The notes beneath the pieces are model-generated. The model saw nothing but the letters and a program-made list of their open reading frames with translations, did no database searches and was not told the DNA's origin. A stretch of DNA of 64,000 nt from Parasediminibacterium sp046546515 (GTDB lineage: Bacteria > Bacteroidota > Bacteroidia > Chitinophagales > Chitinophagaceae). The DNA is taken from contig NZ_JBKHKJ010000004.1 of assembly GCF_046546515.1 (NCBI RefSeq), positions 124,001 through 188,000 of the forward strand, in the 5' to 3' direction. The first letter of the stretch is position 1, and the number at the start of each line of letters is the position of its first letter. A program made the position numbers and the translations under genes. Below are positions 52,261 to 62,215 of the stretch, in pieces.

Positions 52261-53586
52261 ATGAACGAAAACATGAAGCTGGAGAGAAAGATAAGCCTTT
52301 TACAGGCAACTGCCATCAATATGACGGACATGGTTGGCATCGGGCCCTTTGTGGTGCTGAGCGTTGTGGCCGAAATAATGGCTGGCCCTTGGTTTTTATA
52401 TGCGTGGATAGCGGGGGCATTGCTGGCTTTTGTGGATGGCATGGTCTGGAGCCAGCTTGGATCCACCTACCCCATGGCGGGTGGCAGCTACAACTTTTTA
52501 AAAGAAGGCTTTGGCTCCAAATGGGGCAAGCTGATGAGCTTTTTGTTTGTTTGGCAAACGCTGATACAAGCCCCATTGGTGATAGCTTCGGCAGCCATCG
52601 GCTTTGCGCAATATTTTTCTTACATAGCACCTTTATCCGATTGGCAAAGCAAAGCCATGAGCGGCAGTGTGGTGTTGCTGATTGTTGCCTTGCAATACAG
52701 GAAAATAGAAGCCATTGGAAAAATAAGCGTGCTGCTGTGGATGGGCGTGCTGGCCACCATGGCATGGATTATTGGCGGGGGTATATGGCATGGCCATTTT
52801 ATAGAACCTATATTGCATATAAACGATGGGTTAACCGTAAACCATGCTTTTGCGGCAGCCATTGGCTTTGCGGGTGTAAAAACCATGTACAGCTACTTGG
52901 GCTATTATAACGTATGCCAACTAGGCGGCGAAATCATCAACCCCCAGAAAAATATACCCAAAAGCATGTTTATATCTATTGGGGGCATTGTCGTGCTGTA
53001 TGTGTTGATGAACATTAGTGTAGCATCTGTGCTGCCACTAGCACAGATGCAGCATAGTAAATTTGTGGTAAGCCTTTTTGTGCAGCAGCTAGCCGGACCC
53101 ACATTTGCCACCATAGCCACGGTGTTGATACTATGGGTTGCTTTTGCATCGGTGTTTTCCGCCACGCTGGGCTATAGCCGTGTGCCTTATGCCGCTGCGC
53201 AGGATGGGGCATTTTTTCCCATCTTCGCCCGTCTGCACCCCACTAAGCATTTTCCCTATATATCCTTGTTGTTTTTAGGGGGCGTGGCATTTGTGTTTAG
53301 TTTATTGTTCAAGCTGAAATATGTGATAGATGCCATCCTAGCCATGCGGATATTGATACAGTTCATAGGCCAAGCCATTGGCCTTTTGCTATTGGTAAAA
53401 AGAAAAGGGAAAGCACATTTTGCTTGGAAAATGCCACTATACCCCCTGCCTGCCATACTGGCTATTGTGTTCTGGGCTTATATTTTTTATTCCACTGGCA
53501 CTACCATGATGGTGGGGGGGCTTAGCGTGATTGGCCTAGGGCTTGTGGCTTATGGGGTGAAGGAGCTTGTGGTAAAAAAGGGGTAG
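52261..53586 (+). CDS. APC family permease (amino acid/amine transporter)
   Basis: 441 residues from ATG 52261; the frame extends far upstream (to 52021), but that part overlaps the GH13 gene on the other strand. About 12 membrane helices. The first helix region TAINMTDMVGIGPFVVL matches the unwound TM1 'GxGIFxxP' substrate site of APC transporters, and QLGSTYPMAGGSYNFLKEGFG and LGGEIINPQKNIPKSMF are family signatures. The substrate is unknown, most likely an amino acid, moved with a proton. Confidence 0.9.
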   Translation: MNENMKLERKISLLQATAINMTDMVGIGPFVVLSVVAEIMAGPWFLYAWIAGALLAFVDGMVWSQLGSTYPMAGGSYNFLKEGFGSKWGKLMSFLFVWQTLIQAPLVIASAAIGFAQYFSYIAPLSDWQSKAMSGSVVLLIVALQYRKIEAIGKISVLLWMGVLATMAWIIGGGIWHGHFIEPILHINDGLTVNHAFAAAIGFAGVKTMYSYLGYYNVCQLGGEIINPQKNIPKSMFISIGGIVVLYVLMNISVASVLPLAQMQHSKFVVSLFVQQLAGPTFATIATVLILWVAFASVFSATLGYSRVPYAAAQDGAFFPIFARLHPTKHFPYISLLFLGGVAFVFSLLFKLKYVIDAILAMRILIQFIGQAIGLLLLVKRKGKAHFAWKMPLYPLPAILAIVFWAYIFYSTGTTMMVGGLSVIGLGLVAYGVKELVVKKG

Positions 53587-53745
53587 GAAATAGCCTTTAT
53601 CTTGGATAGCAACGTGCATATCCAGCTCGGAGGAAAGTGGTATTAATATTTTTTTAGATTTTTTTAGTAAGTTTCAATAATTGTACTAAACTTGTATCGT
53701 TATTAGATTAATGATAACCATAAATTAAGCCAAACAAATGTTATT

Positions 53746-56670
53746 ATGAAAATTTCAACTTTACCCTTGTTGTTGCTTTTGCTTGCGAGTGGAAGCCTTT
53801 TTGCCCAAAATATTTCTAGCAAAGAAGTTGGCAAGCTATTGTCCAATACAAGCATTGCTAAAAAATCGAGCACGGAATATGTGGTTTCAAATGCTTATGA
53901 AGATGCCCAGCTTGGCCTAAAACATGTATATCTTCAACAAGCTTACAAAGGGATTAAAGTATATACCGCAATACAATCGATGGTATTTAAAAACGATACG
54001 CTGCAATACCAAACCAGCAGTTTTATCCCTGATATTGCATCAAAAGCAGGCAGTGCTACTCCTGTTGTTTCTGCACTACATGCTATTGGCGATGCTGCTA
54101 CCTATTTGGGTTTATCAAAACCAGTGCAACTTTCAGAAATAAAGAACAGCTTTGATGCCAATAATAAAATTATTTTTTCCCCTGCTGGCATAGCCAAGCA
54201 AAATATAGCTACCGAGTTGGTATGGGCAAGTTACGACAATGGCAAAACGGTGCAATTGGCATGGAACATAAGCATTGACGTGGCTGGTTCAGACGATTAC
54301 TGGAATGTGCGTATCAACGCCATAAATGGACAATTTATAAACAAAGATAATTATACTGTGTACGAAAATACCAGTATAAAAAAGACAACACCTGTTAAAA
54401 AAAAAGACCAAAAAGAAAACACATTAGCCATAGCTGACAATGCCACAATGATGGGGCAGCATATTACGGATGCACCGCCCCCTGGTGTAACTACTGCATC
54501 GTACAATGTAGTGCCTTACCCTCTTGAGAACCGCTTTGTAGGCAGTATTGCGTTGGAAACCGACCCCTGGTTAAAAGCAGGAATTGGCAACAATGCTATT
54601 ACTTATGGCTGGAATTATGATGGGGCTACTGCCTATAATTATACAAGGGGCAACAATGTATATGCTTATGAGGATAGCCTGAAAAAAAATGCACCTGGAA
54701 GGCCAGCTTTATCTACCACGGCATTGCCTACGCTAAGTTTTAATTACACACCCGATTTCACATTGCAGCCAACCGACCCCAATAACCGCCAGTTTGCCAC
54801 TACCAATATGTTTTACTGGAATAATATCATGCACGATTTATATTACCAGTATGGATTTACCGAGGCAGCAGGCAATTTTCAAAACGATAATATTTCTAGA
54901 GGGGGAGTAGGGACAGACTATGTAAAAGCAGAAGCACAAGATGGCGGCGGTACCAATAATGCCAACTTTAGCACACCTCCAGACGGCAGCAGTGGCAGGA
55001 TGCAAATGTACTTGTACAATGCCGTGTTTAGCCCACTTACAATTACTAAGCCCGCTTACCTTGCCGGTATTGACTCATTCAAGGAAGGAGTAGTAAGTGT
55101 TAACAATTCGCTAAGAAAAGTTGGGCCAATAACTGGGCAGGTAGTACTATATTATGACAATGCCGCCGGTACTGTACACCAAGGTTGTGCCGCTGCCACA
55201 AATAATATTTCGGGTAAGATTGCGTTTCTCAATAGCTCTAGCTGTACTTATGCCAGTAAAATAAAAAATGCACAAAATGCTGGCGCTATAGCCGTGATTG
55301 TTGGCAGGACGTCTGGGCCAGCACTTTTAATGGGTGGCAACGACAGTTCAATTGTTATTCCAGCAATTATGATTTCTAGCACAGACGGCAACAAAATAAT
55401 AGCGGCTTTAAATAAAAATGATACCGTGAATGCGACTATCGCTCCAGGGGTAAGGTTTGATGGCGCCCTTGACAACAGCATTGTATCGCACGAATATACG
55501 CATGGCATATCTAACCGCTTGACTGGTGGGGGGTCTAACACTTCTTGCCTCAGCAATAAAGAACAAGGCGGAGAGGGATGGAGCGATTATTCTGGGTTGA
55601 TGATGACCACCGATTGGGCAACAGCGCAATTAACAGATGGCACTAAAGTAAGGGCCCATGGGCAGTATGCCAGCAGCCAAATACCGGGAGGATTGGGAAA
55701 CAGGGTATATCCTTACAGCACGGATATGTCAATAGACCCACATACTTATAAAGATTTGACGAATGTGCTTTACAACGGCGAAGTACATTATATTGGAGAA
55801 GTATGGTGTTCTGCATTGTGGGACATGACTTGGAACATTATACAACAAGAAGGTACTATTAATAGTAATTTATACAACCCAGCAGCAGGTGGAGGTAATG
55901 CGATTGCCTTACAATTGATGGTAACTGGGCTGACATTGCAAAAATGTAGGCCAGGGTTTTTAGATTCAAGAGATGCTATTTTAGCGGCAGACTCTATTTT
56001 ATATGGGTTCAAGCATAAATGTTCTATATGGAATGCTTTTGCGAGAAGGGGTATGGGGCTTAGTGCGGTTCAGGGGCTTTCTGATAGCACCAACGATCAG
56101 GTGCCTGCTTTTGATGTGCCAGTTTGCCTATTGCCATTGCACCTGCTTGGTTTTAAAGCTTCTCAATCGGGCAAGGGCATACAATTGGAATGGAATAATG
56201 CGGAGGAAATAAATACCAAGTTGTTTACTGTTGAATATTCAACTGACGGTAATAATTGGTCTTTATTGGCATCAGTACCAGCAAAAAATACCTCAGGGGC
56301 TAATAGCTACACATTTTTCCATGCAGCGCCTGCCGAGGGCAGTAATTATTACCGCTTAAAAATGACAGACATCAACGGCAGCTTTGCTTATAGCAATATA
56401 TCCACCGTGAATATTGGCAGCAAAGCGGCTTTCAGCATTTATCCTAACCCTGTAAAAGCGAAGTTGTCTGTGCAATGGGCAAGTACAAAAGCCGAAAACA
56501 GTACATTGTTGGTTACAGATATGCAAGGGAAAATTTTGCAGCAACAACCTGCAAATGTTCAAAAAGGTAACAATTTGTTTATTTTAAATACCGCTTTGCT
56601 GGCAAAAGGTACCTATATTTTGATGATAAAGGGAGAAAAAACAACACAACAAGTATTTGTAAAAGAGTAA
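53746..56670 (+). CDS. M36 (fungalysin-type) metallopeptidase, T9SS cargo
   Basis: 974 residues: signal peptide (LPLLLLLLASGSLFAQ), an FTP-like propeptide region (about 22-210), a peptidase domain interrupted by a PA domain (about 440-560; GQVVLYYDNAAG, AGAIAVIVGRTSG), and the zinc site HEYTHGISNRL with His582, Glu583, His586 and the third ligand Glu610 in GGEGWSDYSG. After the catalytic part come a fibronectin-like segment (LLGFKASQSGKGIQLEW) and a type A T9SS sorting domain (FSIYPNPVKAKLSVQW ... KGTYILMIKGE ... QVFVKE). It is a secreted protease that matures by removal of the propeptide. Confidence 0.94.
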   Translation: MKISTLPLLLLLLASGSLFAQNISSKEVGKLLSNTSIAKKSSTEYVVSNAYEDAQLGLKHVYLQQAYKGIKVYTAIQSMVFKNDTLQYQTSSFIPDIASKAGSATPVVSALHAIGDAATYLGLSKPVQLSEIKNSFDANNKIIFSPAGIAKQNIATELVWASYDNGKTVQLAWNISIDVAGSDDYWNVRINAINGQFINKDNYTVYENTSIKKTTPVKKKDQKENTLAIADNATMMGQHITDAPPPGVTTASYNVVPYPLENRFVGSIALETDPWLKAGIGNNAITYGWNYDGATAYNYTRGNNVYAYEDSLKKNAPGRPALSTTALPTLSFNYTPDFTLQPTDPNNRQFATTNMFYWNNIMHDLYYQYGFTEAAGNFQNDNISRGGVGTDYVKAEAQDGGGTNNANFSTPPDGSSGRMQMYLYNAVFSPLTITKPAYLAGIDSFKEGVVSVNNSLRKVGPITGQVVLYYDNAAGTVHQGCAAATNNISGKIAFLNSSSCTYASKIKNAQNAGAIAVIVGRTSGPALLMGGNDSSIVIPAIMISSTDGNKIIAALNKNDTVNATIAPGVRFDGALDNSIVSHEYTHGISNRLTGGGSNTSCLSNKEQGGEGWSDYSGLMMTTDWATAQLTDGTKVRAHGQYASSQIPGGLGNRVYPYSTDMSIDPHTYKDLTNVLYNGEVHYIGEVWCSALWDMTWNIIQQEGTINSNLYNPAAGGGNAIALQLMVTGLTLQKCRPGFLDSRDAILAADSILYGFKHKCSIWNAFARRGMGLSAVQGLSDSTNDQVPAFDVPVCLLPLHLLGFKASQSGKGIQLEWNNAEEINTKLFTVEYSTDGNNWSLLASVPAKNTSGANSYTFFHAAPAEGSNYYRLKMTDINGSFAYSNISTVNIGSKAAFSIYPNPVKAKLSVQWASTKAENSTLLVTDMQGKILQQQPANVQKGNNLFILNTALLAKGTYILMIKGEKTTQQVFVKE

Positions 56671-56759
56671 AGGGATTAATTGCAACAAAGGAACAAAGTA
56701 GCACGAAGGGTTTAAGAAAAGGATTGCATATTTTACACAAGTGAAGTTTAAAGCATAAA

Positions 56760-56790
56760 AAAAGGCCGCTCTTTTGAGGAGCGGCCTTTT
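56760..56790. terminator. Strong two-way terminator between convergent T9SS cargo genes
   Basis: AAAAGGCCGCTC, 7-base loop, then GAGCGGCCTTTT: a perfect 12-bp stem flanked by A and T runs, serving the M36 peptidase gene (+) and the LamG gene (-). Confidence 0.92.
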
Positions 56791-56858
56791 AGTAAATGGT
56801 AACCTTTCATAGCAAATGCGCTTATATCAATAGCCTCGAAATGCAGGCTAGATTGTCA

Positions 56859-59519
56859 TTAATCTATTTTTACTACTTTCTTATTGATTGTATCGCTATT
56901 AGTAGCAATAATTACGGTATAAACCCCTACTGGTAACGATTTAAAAGCTGGCAGGTTTAGAGCCGTGAGCCCTTTTGCAGCTTGCGCTTTTTGCTGTGCC
57001 ACCATTTTGCCGTTTGCATCAACCACACGAATGGTAACTAATTCATCTTTTGCCAAATAAAGGCTTAGGTTCATGTTGCCATTGCGTACTGGGTTTGGCG
57101 ATACCTCGGCAGATATAGATTTAAAGCCAATGGCTTGGTCAACTACAATGCTTATTATATTGCTGTATTTATAACTTCCATCCTTGTCTATCAGCCTTAA
57201 ATGGTAATATACTTTGGTAGCAGTAGGGGAAACCTTATCTATATAACTGTATTCATTAATAGTTGCATTGCCTTTGGCAGCCAAAGTGGCTGCATTTTCA
57301 AATTCAATACCATCGTAGCTCCTCTCAATTACAATAGAAGCGGTATTTATTTCATTTGTAGTGGCAATATACAAGCTGGTATAAGGGCTCGTGATGGTAT
57401 GTGCCGCAAAGTATTTGATGGTTGAAGGAAGTGTAGTTGGCAGAGAGTAACATATTTCAAGCCTTGCCCTTCTATTGCTGTCTGATGCTTGTGCCGCCTC
57501 AAAAACCATGGAATTGTAAGGGTTGTTTTCTGTTTGCATTTTTAACATCATGCCAAAATTGCTATCAGGTGTGCTTACCCATTTCTGTGCAAAATCAGAT
57601 ATGTCTAATGTATAGTCCTGTGCAGTAGAAGTGCTTTGCGGCAATGTTTTTTGTGTAGTAGTATCGATATTTGGGGTATTGATCCAAGAAAGCGTTATGG
57701 GAGACCAATTTGATGTTATTTTTTGAACTAAAACAGCATTCTTGGTGCCGTAGGTTGGTTGCCCTATTACACCATTAGTTGCACCCGTTGTTTTGGCATA
57801 TAGATACAGGTTTGCACTATTAATTTTTGCATTTTTTGGGATGCTTGTCAAATCAATTGTTGTAAGCGTCCTCCCGTTATAATAAGGAAGGCCAATACTG
57901 TTTGCACTCCATGCAAACATAGCCAATTCGCCCTTACTTGTTTCAACTCCTGCACCAGGCTGATTGCTTATTTTATAAGAATTAAACAATGCAGAGCTCG
58001 TAGTCTCGGTAACTGCTAATTGCGAAGCGTTTGTTGGGCAGAATGTTGCGTTATAAAGTGATGTTACTTCTGCTTGATTTAATGCCCTGTTGTAAATACG
58101 GATATCATCTATAACGCCATTGAACCAATAAGGCGTGCTTGTAACAAGTGTTGGGTACCTGCCAATATATAAATCGTGAGGGCTTGTTAAAAAAGTAGAA
58201 ATTGAATCTACATTTTGGGCTATCAAAGTACCGTTAAGGTAATATTTAGCCGTTTTGCCATCGCAAGTAATTACGCAATAAACCCATGTACCTTTTTGAA
58301 CAAATGGGCCTTTGGCACTTGTTATCACCCCTGGTGCAGCATAGCTTTCATGTAGTGTATCGGGTGCCAAGCCAAAGCAATGGGTATTATTTGTATATGG
58401 GGCATCAACAAGATAACTTACAAATCTATTATTGTTATCCTCATCCACGCCAGTGCCTACAATATAATTTGCATGGCAATTACCTTGGTAAAAACCATTT
58501 ACTTTTATCCAATGGCAAATAGAAAGTGTTTTGCTTGAATTTAAGGTAGTGTTGCCAGTTATGCGCATATAGCTGCTGCTGCCATCAAATAAATACGCAC
58601 TATTGGGTTTACCAAACCTGTCGGGAGTTAATATGGCATTATTAAAAACAGGGTTGTTGTTATTGCCGCTGGAATCATTAGCATTGCCAGTAAAAGGATA
58701 GTAGGCCATTAATCCAGTGTTTAGGTTTACTGCTGACGAGTCAGTGTATAGAGTAGTTGCTTCTCGGGTATTTAATACCCTGTTATAAATTCTAATATCG
58801 TCTAGTACACCATTGAACCAAAAAGGATAGGCACTGTTATTACCTTTTCCAAAAAGCAAATCTGCGGTATTGGTAAACCCACTAAAGCCTGACTCGAAGT
58901 GCTGGAATTTCAAAACATTATTTATATATAATTTGGAAGTATCGTTGCCTAAAGTATATAGAATATGATACCATTGATTTTTTTGTACATATGGTTGGTA
59001 GGGATTGCCATTTCCACAACAAGTTGCACCATAAAAATTTTGATGAACAGTATCTAAAGGTAGCGAGCATGATTGTCCGTTGTTATAGCCAGTTGGCGAA
59101 AATATCATGTTATATGCTCCAAAACCGTTAGTGGTCGCATCATTTTTTTGCATTATTGAATTTACTTGACAAGCCCCACTATAAAATCCATTCACTTTTA
59201 CCCACATACTAATTGTAATAGCAGTGGTGGAATTTAATGATGCGGCATTTTTAATTTGCATATAACTATTGCTGCCATTGAATAAATAGGCACTATTGGC
59301 ATTGCCAAACCTATCCGTGGTTAGTGTGGCATTGTTAAAAACTGGGTTATTTCCATTGCCGCTAGAGTCATTTGCATTGCCGTTGAATGGGTAATAAGCC
59401 ATTAAACCTTGGCTTAGGTTTACCTGTGCAAAAGAGGCAATTGAAAAAAGCAAAAAAGCTGCTACTAATAAGTTGTTCCGCATATTGCCACAACAATTTT
59501 TAGTTAAATTTTTATCCAT
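56859..59519 (-). CDS. LamG (x2)/DNRLRE protein with type A T9SS sorting domain
   Basis: 886 residues from ATG 59519; ATG 59483 would leave a shorter signal peptide (MRNNLLVAAFLLFSIASFAQ) and is about as likely. Two tandem LamG/concanavalin-like jelly-roll domains (about 35-265 and 270-500) each start LMAYYPFNGNANDSSGN and end in WFNGVLDDIRIYNRVLN; they arose by duplication. A DNRLRE domain (about 505-700, SANLYLYAKT, LDISDFAQKW) and a C-terminal sorting domain (VSPNPVRNGNMNLSLYLAKD ... VGVYTVIIATN) follow. It probably binds polysaccharide or an outer-surface ligand. Confidence 0.9.
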   Translation of the reverse strand: MDKNLTKNCCGNMRNNLLVAAFLLFSIASFAQVNLSQGLMAYYPFNGNANDSSGNGNNPVFNNATLTTDRFGNANSAYLFNGSNSYMQIKNAASLNSTTAITISMWVKVNGFYSGACQVNSIMQKNDATTNGFGAYNMIFSPTGYNNGQSCSLPLDTVHQNFYGATCCGNGNPYQPYVQKNQWYHILYTLGNDTSKLYINNVLKFQHFESGFSGFTNTADLLFGKGNNSAYPFWFNGVLDDIRIYNRVLNTREATTLYTDSSAVNLNTGLMAYYPFTGNANDSSGNNNNPVFNNAILTPDRFGKPNSAYLFDGSSSYMRITGNTTLNSSKTLSICHWIKVNGFYQGNCHANYIVGTGVDEDNNNRFVSYLVDAPYTNNTHCFGLAPDTLHESYAAPGVITSAKGPFVQKGTWVYCVITCDGKTAKYYLNGTLIAQNVDSISTFLTSPHDLYIGRYPTLVTSTPYWFNGVIDDIRIYNRALNQAEVTSLYNATFCPTNASQLAVTETTSSALFNSYKISNQPGAGVETSKGELAMFAWSANSIGLPYYNGRTLTTIDLTSIPKNAKINSANLYLYAKTTGATNGVIGQPTYGTKNAVLVQKITSNWSPITLSWINTPNIDTTTQKTLPQSTSTAQDYTLDISDFAQKWVSTPDSNFGMMLKMQTENNPYNSMVFEAAQASDSNRRARLEICYSLPTTLPSTIKYFAAHTITSPYTSLYIATTNEINTASIVIERSYDGIEFENAATLAAKGNATINEYSYIDKVSPTATKVYYHLRLIDKDGSYKYSNIISIVVDQAIGFKSISAEVSPNPVRNGNMNLSLYLAKDELVTIRVVDANGKMVAQQKAQAAKGLTALNLPAFKSLPVGVYTVIIATNSDTINKKVVKID

Positions 59520-59714
59520 AAAATAGTTTTAGCCCCAAACGAATTGAAGGGTTGATTTTTTAATAAATTCAAGTACATATTATATTACTCCTGTTATAGT
59601 ACAAAAGGTTGGGTTTGTAGAAATTTTTTTTTAAAAAGTTATTCAAAGTAAAGCCTTTAAGAAACAGCAACTATTTCTTTTGCCTAGAAAATAGTGTAAA
59701 ACCCAAAATGCCAT

Positions 59715-59722
59715 TAGATTTG
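59715..59722 (+). promoter_or_regulatory. Candidate -7 box (TAGATTTG) for the CDP-sugar cluster
   Basis: TAGATTTG fits TAnnTTTG and lies 19 bp upstream of the rfbF ATG. The nearest TTTG upstream (59679-59682) is 32 bp away, longer than the usual 19-21, so the site is uncertain. Confidence 0.3.
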
Positions 59723-59741
59723 CTGCAATTTATTTGGCTAT

Positions 59742-60521
59742 ATGAAAGTAGTGATTTTTGCAGGTGGCCTCGGCACCAGGATTTCGGAAGAAACAGGTAC
59801 TCGGCCAAAACCGATGGTAGAAATAGGAGGAAAGCCTATTATTTGGCATATTATGAAGGGCTATGCAGCACATGGGTACAATGAATTTATTATTTGCCTT
59901 GGCTATAAGGGCTATATAATTAAGGAATATTTCATGCACTATTTCCTGCACAATTCGGATATAACCATTGATGTTGCCAATAACCAAATGGAAGTGCACG
60001 GCACTAATTCGGAAAATTTTAAAGTAACTTTGGTGGAAACTGGTGCTACCACCAAAACTGCCGGGCGTTTAAAAAAAGTGCAAAAATATATTGGCAATGA
60101 GCCATTTATGCTTACTTATGGTGATGGGGTTGCAGATTTGGATATTAGCAATTTGGTGAATTTTCATTTGAAACATGGCAAACTAGCTACGGTTACGGCA
60201 GTAAACCTTGAGGCAAGGTTTGGCGGCATGGATGTAGATGCAGACGGGAAAGTATTGGCATTCAGGGAAAAAGCAAAAGATGAGGGCAAATGGATAAATG
60301 CTGGTTTCTTTGTGCTAAGCCCAGACATATTTAAGTACTTGGAAGGTAACATGGAAGAAATGATGTGGGAAGACAACCCACTGGAACAATTGGCCAATGC
60401 AGGCGAGCTGGTCGCTTACCATCATCATGGTTTTTGGAAATGCATGGATGCCTTGCGGGATAAAATAGAATTGGAAGCACTTTGGCAAGAAAACAATGCA
60501 CCATGGAAAAAATGGGCATAA
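59742..60521 (+). CDS. rfbF: Glucose-1-phosphate cytidylyltransferase
   Basis: 259 residues. FAGGLGTRISEETGTRPKPM at the start is the nucleotidyl-transfer signature, and MVEIGGKPIIWHIMKGYAAHG, TGDG-like TYGDGVADLDI, EGKWINAGFFVLSPDIF and HHGFWKCMDALRDK are typical of RfbF. It makes CDP-glucose, the entry to CDP-linked deoxy sugars of surface polysaccharide. It heads a cluster of four closely spaced genes. Confidence 0.95.
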   Translation: MKVVIFAGGLGTRISEETGTRPKPMVEIGGKPIIWHIMKGYAAHGYNEFIICLGYKGYIIKEYFMHYFLHNSDITIDVANNQMEVHGTNSENFKVTLVETGATTKTAGRLKKVQKYIGNEPFMLTYGDGVADLDISNLVNFHLKHGKLATVTAVNLEARFGGMDVDADGKVLAFREKAKDEGKWINAGFFVLSPDIFKYLEGNMEEMMWEDNPLEQLANAGELVAYHHHGFWKCMDALRDKIELEALWQENNAPWKKWA

Positions 60522-60559
60522 GGTAACGTGCTTTGATCCTTCAAATTATTTAATAATAT

Positions 60560-61609
60560 ATGCGTATTTTAATCGTTGGGAATTTGGGCTACATTGGTCC
60601 TGTGCTTACTAAACACTTAAAACTGAAATACCCAGGCTGCCATTTAATAGGCTATGATATAGGCTATTTTACGCATTGCACCACTACCAAGGGGCCTATG
60701 CCAGATATATACTTAGATACACAGTATTATGGCGATGTTCGGCAATTTGACGAAAACTGCTTGTCTAACATTGATGCGGTGGTATATTTAGCCGCTATAT
60801 CAAACGACCCCATGGGTAATGTTTTTCAAAAGCCTACTTATGAAATCAATTGCGATGCTGCTGTTACAATGGCAAGCATGGCTAAAGCAAAAGGGGTGCA
60901 GAAGTTTATATTTGCCAGTAGTTGCAGTGTTTATGGCTATGCAGACGGATATGCCAAGACCGAGGACTCGTCTGTAATGCCTTTGACAGCGTATGCCGAG
61001 TCTAAGATAAAGGCAGAAACTTTATTAGAGCCATTGGCAGACACTAATTTTGAAGTATGTTGCCTACGGTTTGCCACGGCCTGTGGCTTTAGCGACAGGT
61101 TGAGGCTAGACCTAGTGCTGAATGATTTTGTAGCCTCTGCTTTGCTTTTGAAAAAAATAGAAATTTTAAGCGATGGCACGCCTTGGCGGCCTTTGATTCA
61201 TGTTTCCGATATGGCTTTGGCCATAGATTGGGCTATCCACAATGCCATTAAAAATAGTTTTTTGGTAATGAATACTGGCAGCAACAGGATGAATGTGCAG
61301 GTAAAAGGATTGGCAGAGGAAGTAAGCCAAATTGTAAGCAATGTAGAGGTAAACATAAACAAGGATGCACAGCCCGACAAGCGATCGTACAAGGTATCTT
61401 TTGAATTATTTGAAAAACTGGCACCAGAAGCGTTCCAGCCGAAATATGATTTGGCGGCAGCTATTAAAGACTTAGTAATTGGGTTGGAGTGGATTGGTTT
61501 TTCCGATAACAATTTTCGCAATTCTAGCTTGATAAGATTGAACGTGCTTCAAAGCTATCTTGCCAACGGGGTCTTAGACAAAGGCCTTTCCTTTCAACAT
61601 AAATCATAA
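60560..61609 (+). CDS. NAD-dependent sugar epimerase/dehydratase (extended SDR)
   Basis: 349 residues. NAD-binding loop GNLGYIG at residues 7-13 (a variant of GxxGxxG), SSCSVYGYADG with the catalytic Ser, and YAESK (Tyr and Lys of the active site), then CLRFATACGFSDRLRLDLVLNDFV. It belongs to the sugar-nucleotide SDR group. Its place after rfbF is where CDP-glucose 4,6-dehydratase (rfbG) often stands, but its motifs fit a reductase or epimerase better; the substrate is not certain. It follows rfbF by 38 bp. Confidence 0.85.
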   Translation: MRILIVGNLGYIGPVLTKHLKLKYPGCHLIGYDIGYFTHCTTTKGPMPDIYLDTQYYGDVRQFDENCLSNIDAVVYLAAISNDPMGNVFQKPTYEINCDAAVTMASMAKAKGVQKFIFASSCSVYGYADGYAKTEDSSVMPLTAYAESKIKAETLLEPLADTNFEVCCLRFATACGFSDRLRLDLVLNDFVASALLLKKIEILSDGTPWRPLIHVSDMALAIDWAIHNAIKNSFLVMNTGSNRMNVQVKGLAEEVSQIVSNVEVNINKDAQPDKRSYKVSFELFEKLAPEAFQPKYDLAAAIKDLVIGLEWIGFSDNNFRNSSLIRLNVLQSYLANGVLDKGLSFQHKS

Positions 61610-61615
61610 TAAGGA

Positions 61616-62164
61616 ATGGATTTTAATGAATTGGCTATAGATGGTGTGTTTTCTATTCAATTGAAACCCCTTGGGGATGCGAGGGGGTGGTTTGCTCGTA
61701 CTTTTTGCAAAGATATATTTGCAGAACATGGCCTTAATGGAGATTGGCAGCAGATGAACCACTCCTTTACTGCCCAAAAAGGAACTATAAGGGGGATGCA
61801 CTTTCAATACCCACCCCACCAAGAAATTAAAATGGTACGTTGCATAGCTGGTGCTGTTTATGATGTGATTATTGATTTGCGTGAAGGTTCGCCAACATTC
61901 CTGCAATATGTAGGATTGGAATTAAGTGCCGCAAATACGAAAATGATTTATATCCCAAAAGGGTTTGCCCATGGGTTTCAAACCATCAGCGAAAATGCAG
62001 AGCTAGTGTACCAGCATTCTGCTGAATACAACCCAAAGGCAGAGGGGGGCATACGTTTTGACGACCCGGCAGTTGGGATTGTTTGGCCTTTGCCTGTGGC
62101 CGACACATCTGAAAAGGACAAACAGCACTTATATATAGATAAAGCAATTTTCAAAGGGATTTGA
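61616..62164 (+). CDS. RmlC-like sugar 3,5-epimerase family protein
   Basis: 182 residues with the cupin fold of dTDP-4-dehydrorhamnose 3,5-epimerase: GDARGWFARTFCKD, NHSFTAQKGTIRGMHFQ (with the catalytic His), VRCIAGAVYDVIIDLR and IYIPKGFAHGFQT. In CDP-sugar clusters, homologues often act as 3- or 5-epimerase or are C-methyltransferase partners. It begins 6 bp after the SDR stop and is surely in the same operon. Confidence 0.9.
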   Translation: MDFNELAIDGVFSIQLKPLGDARGWFARTFCKDIFAEHGLNGDWQQMNHSFTAQKGTIRGMHFQYPPHQEIKMVRCIAGAVYDVIIDLREGSPTFLQYVGLELSAANTKMIYIPKGFAHGFQTISENAELVYQHSAEYNPKAEGGIRFDDPAVGIVWPLPVADTSEKDKQHLYIDKAIFKGI

Positions 62165-62215
62165 ATACAAGTTTTTGCTTACTACTGTTATTAAAATAAT
62201 TTATAATTTTCTTCC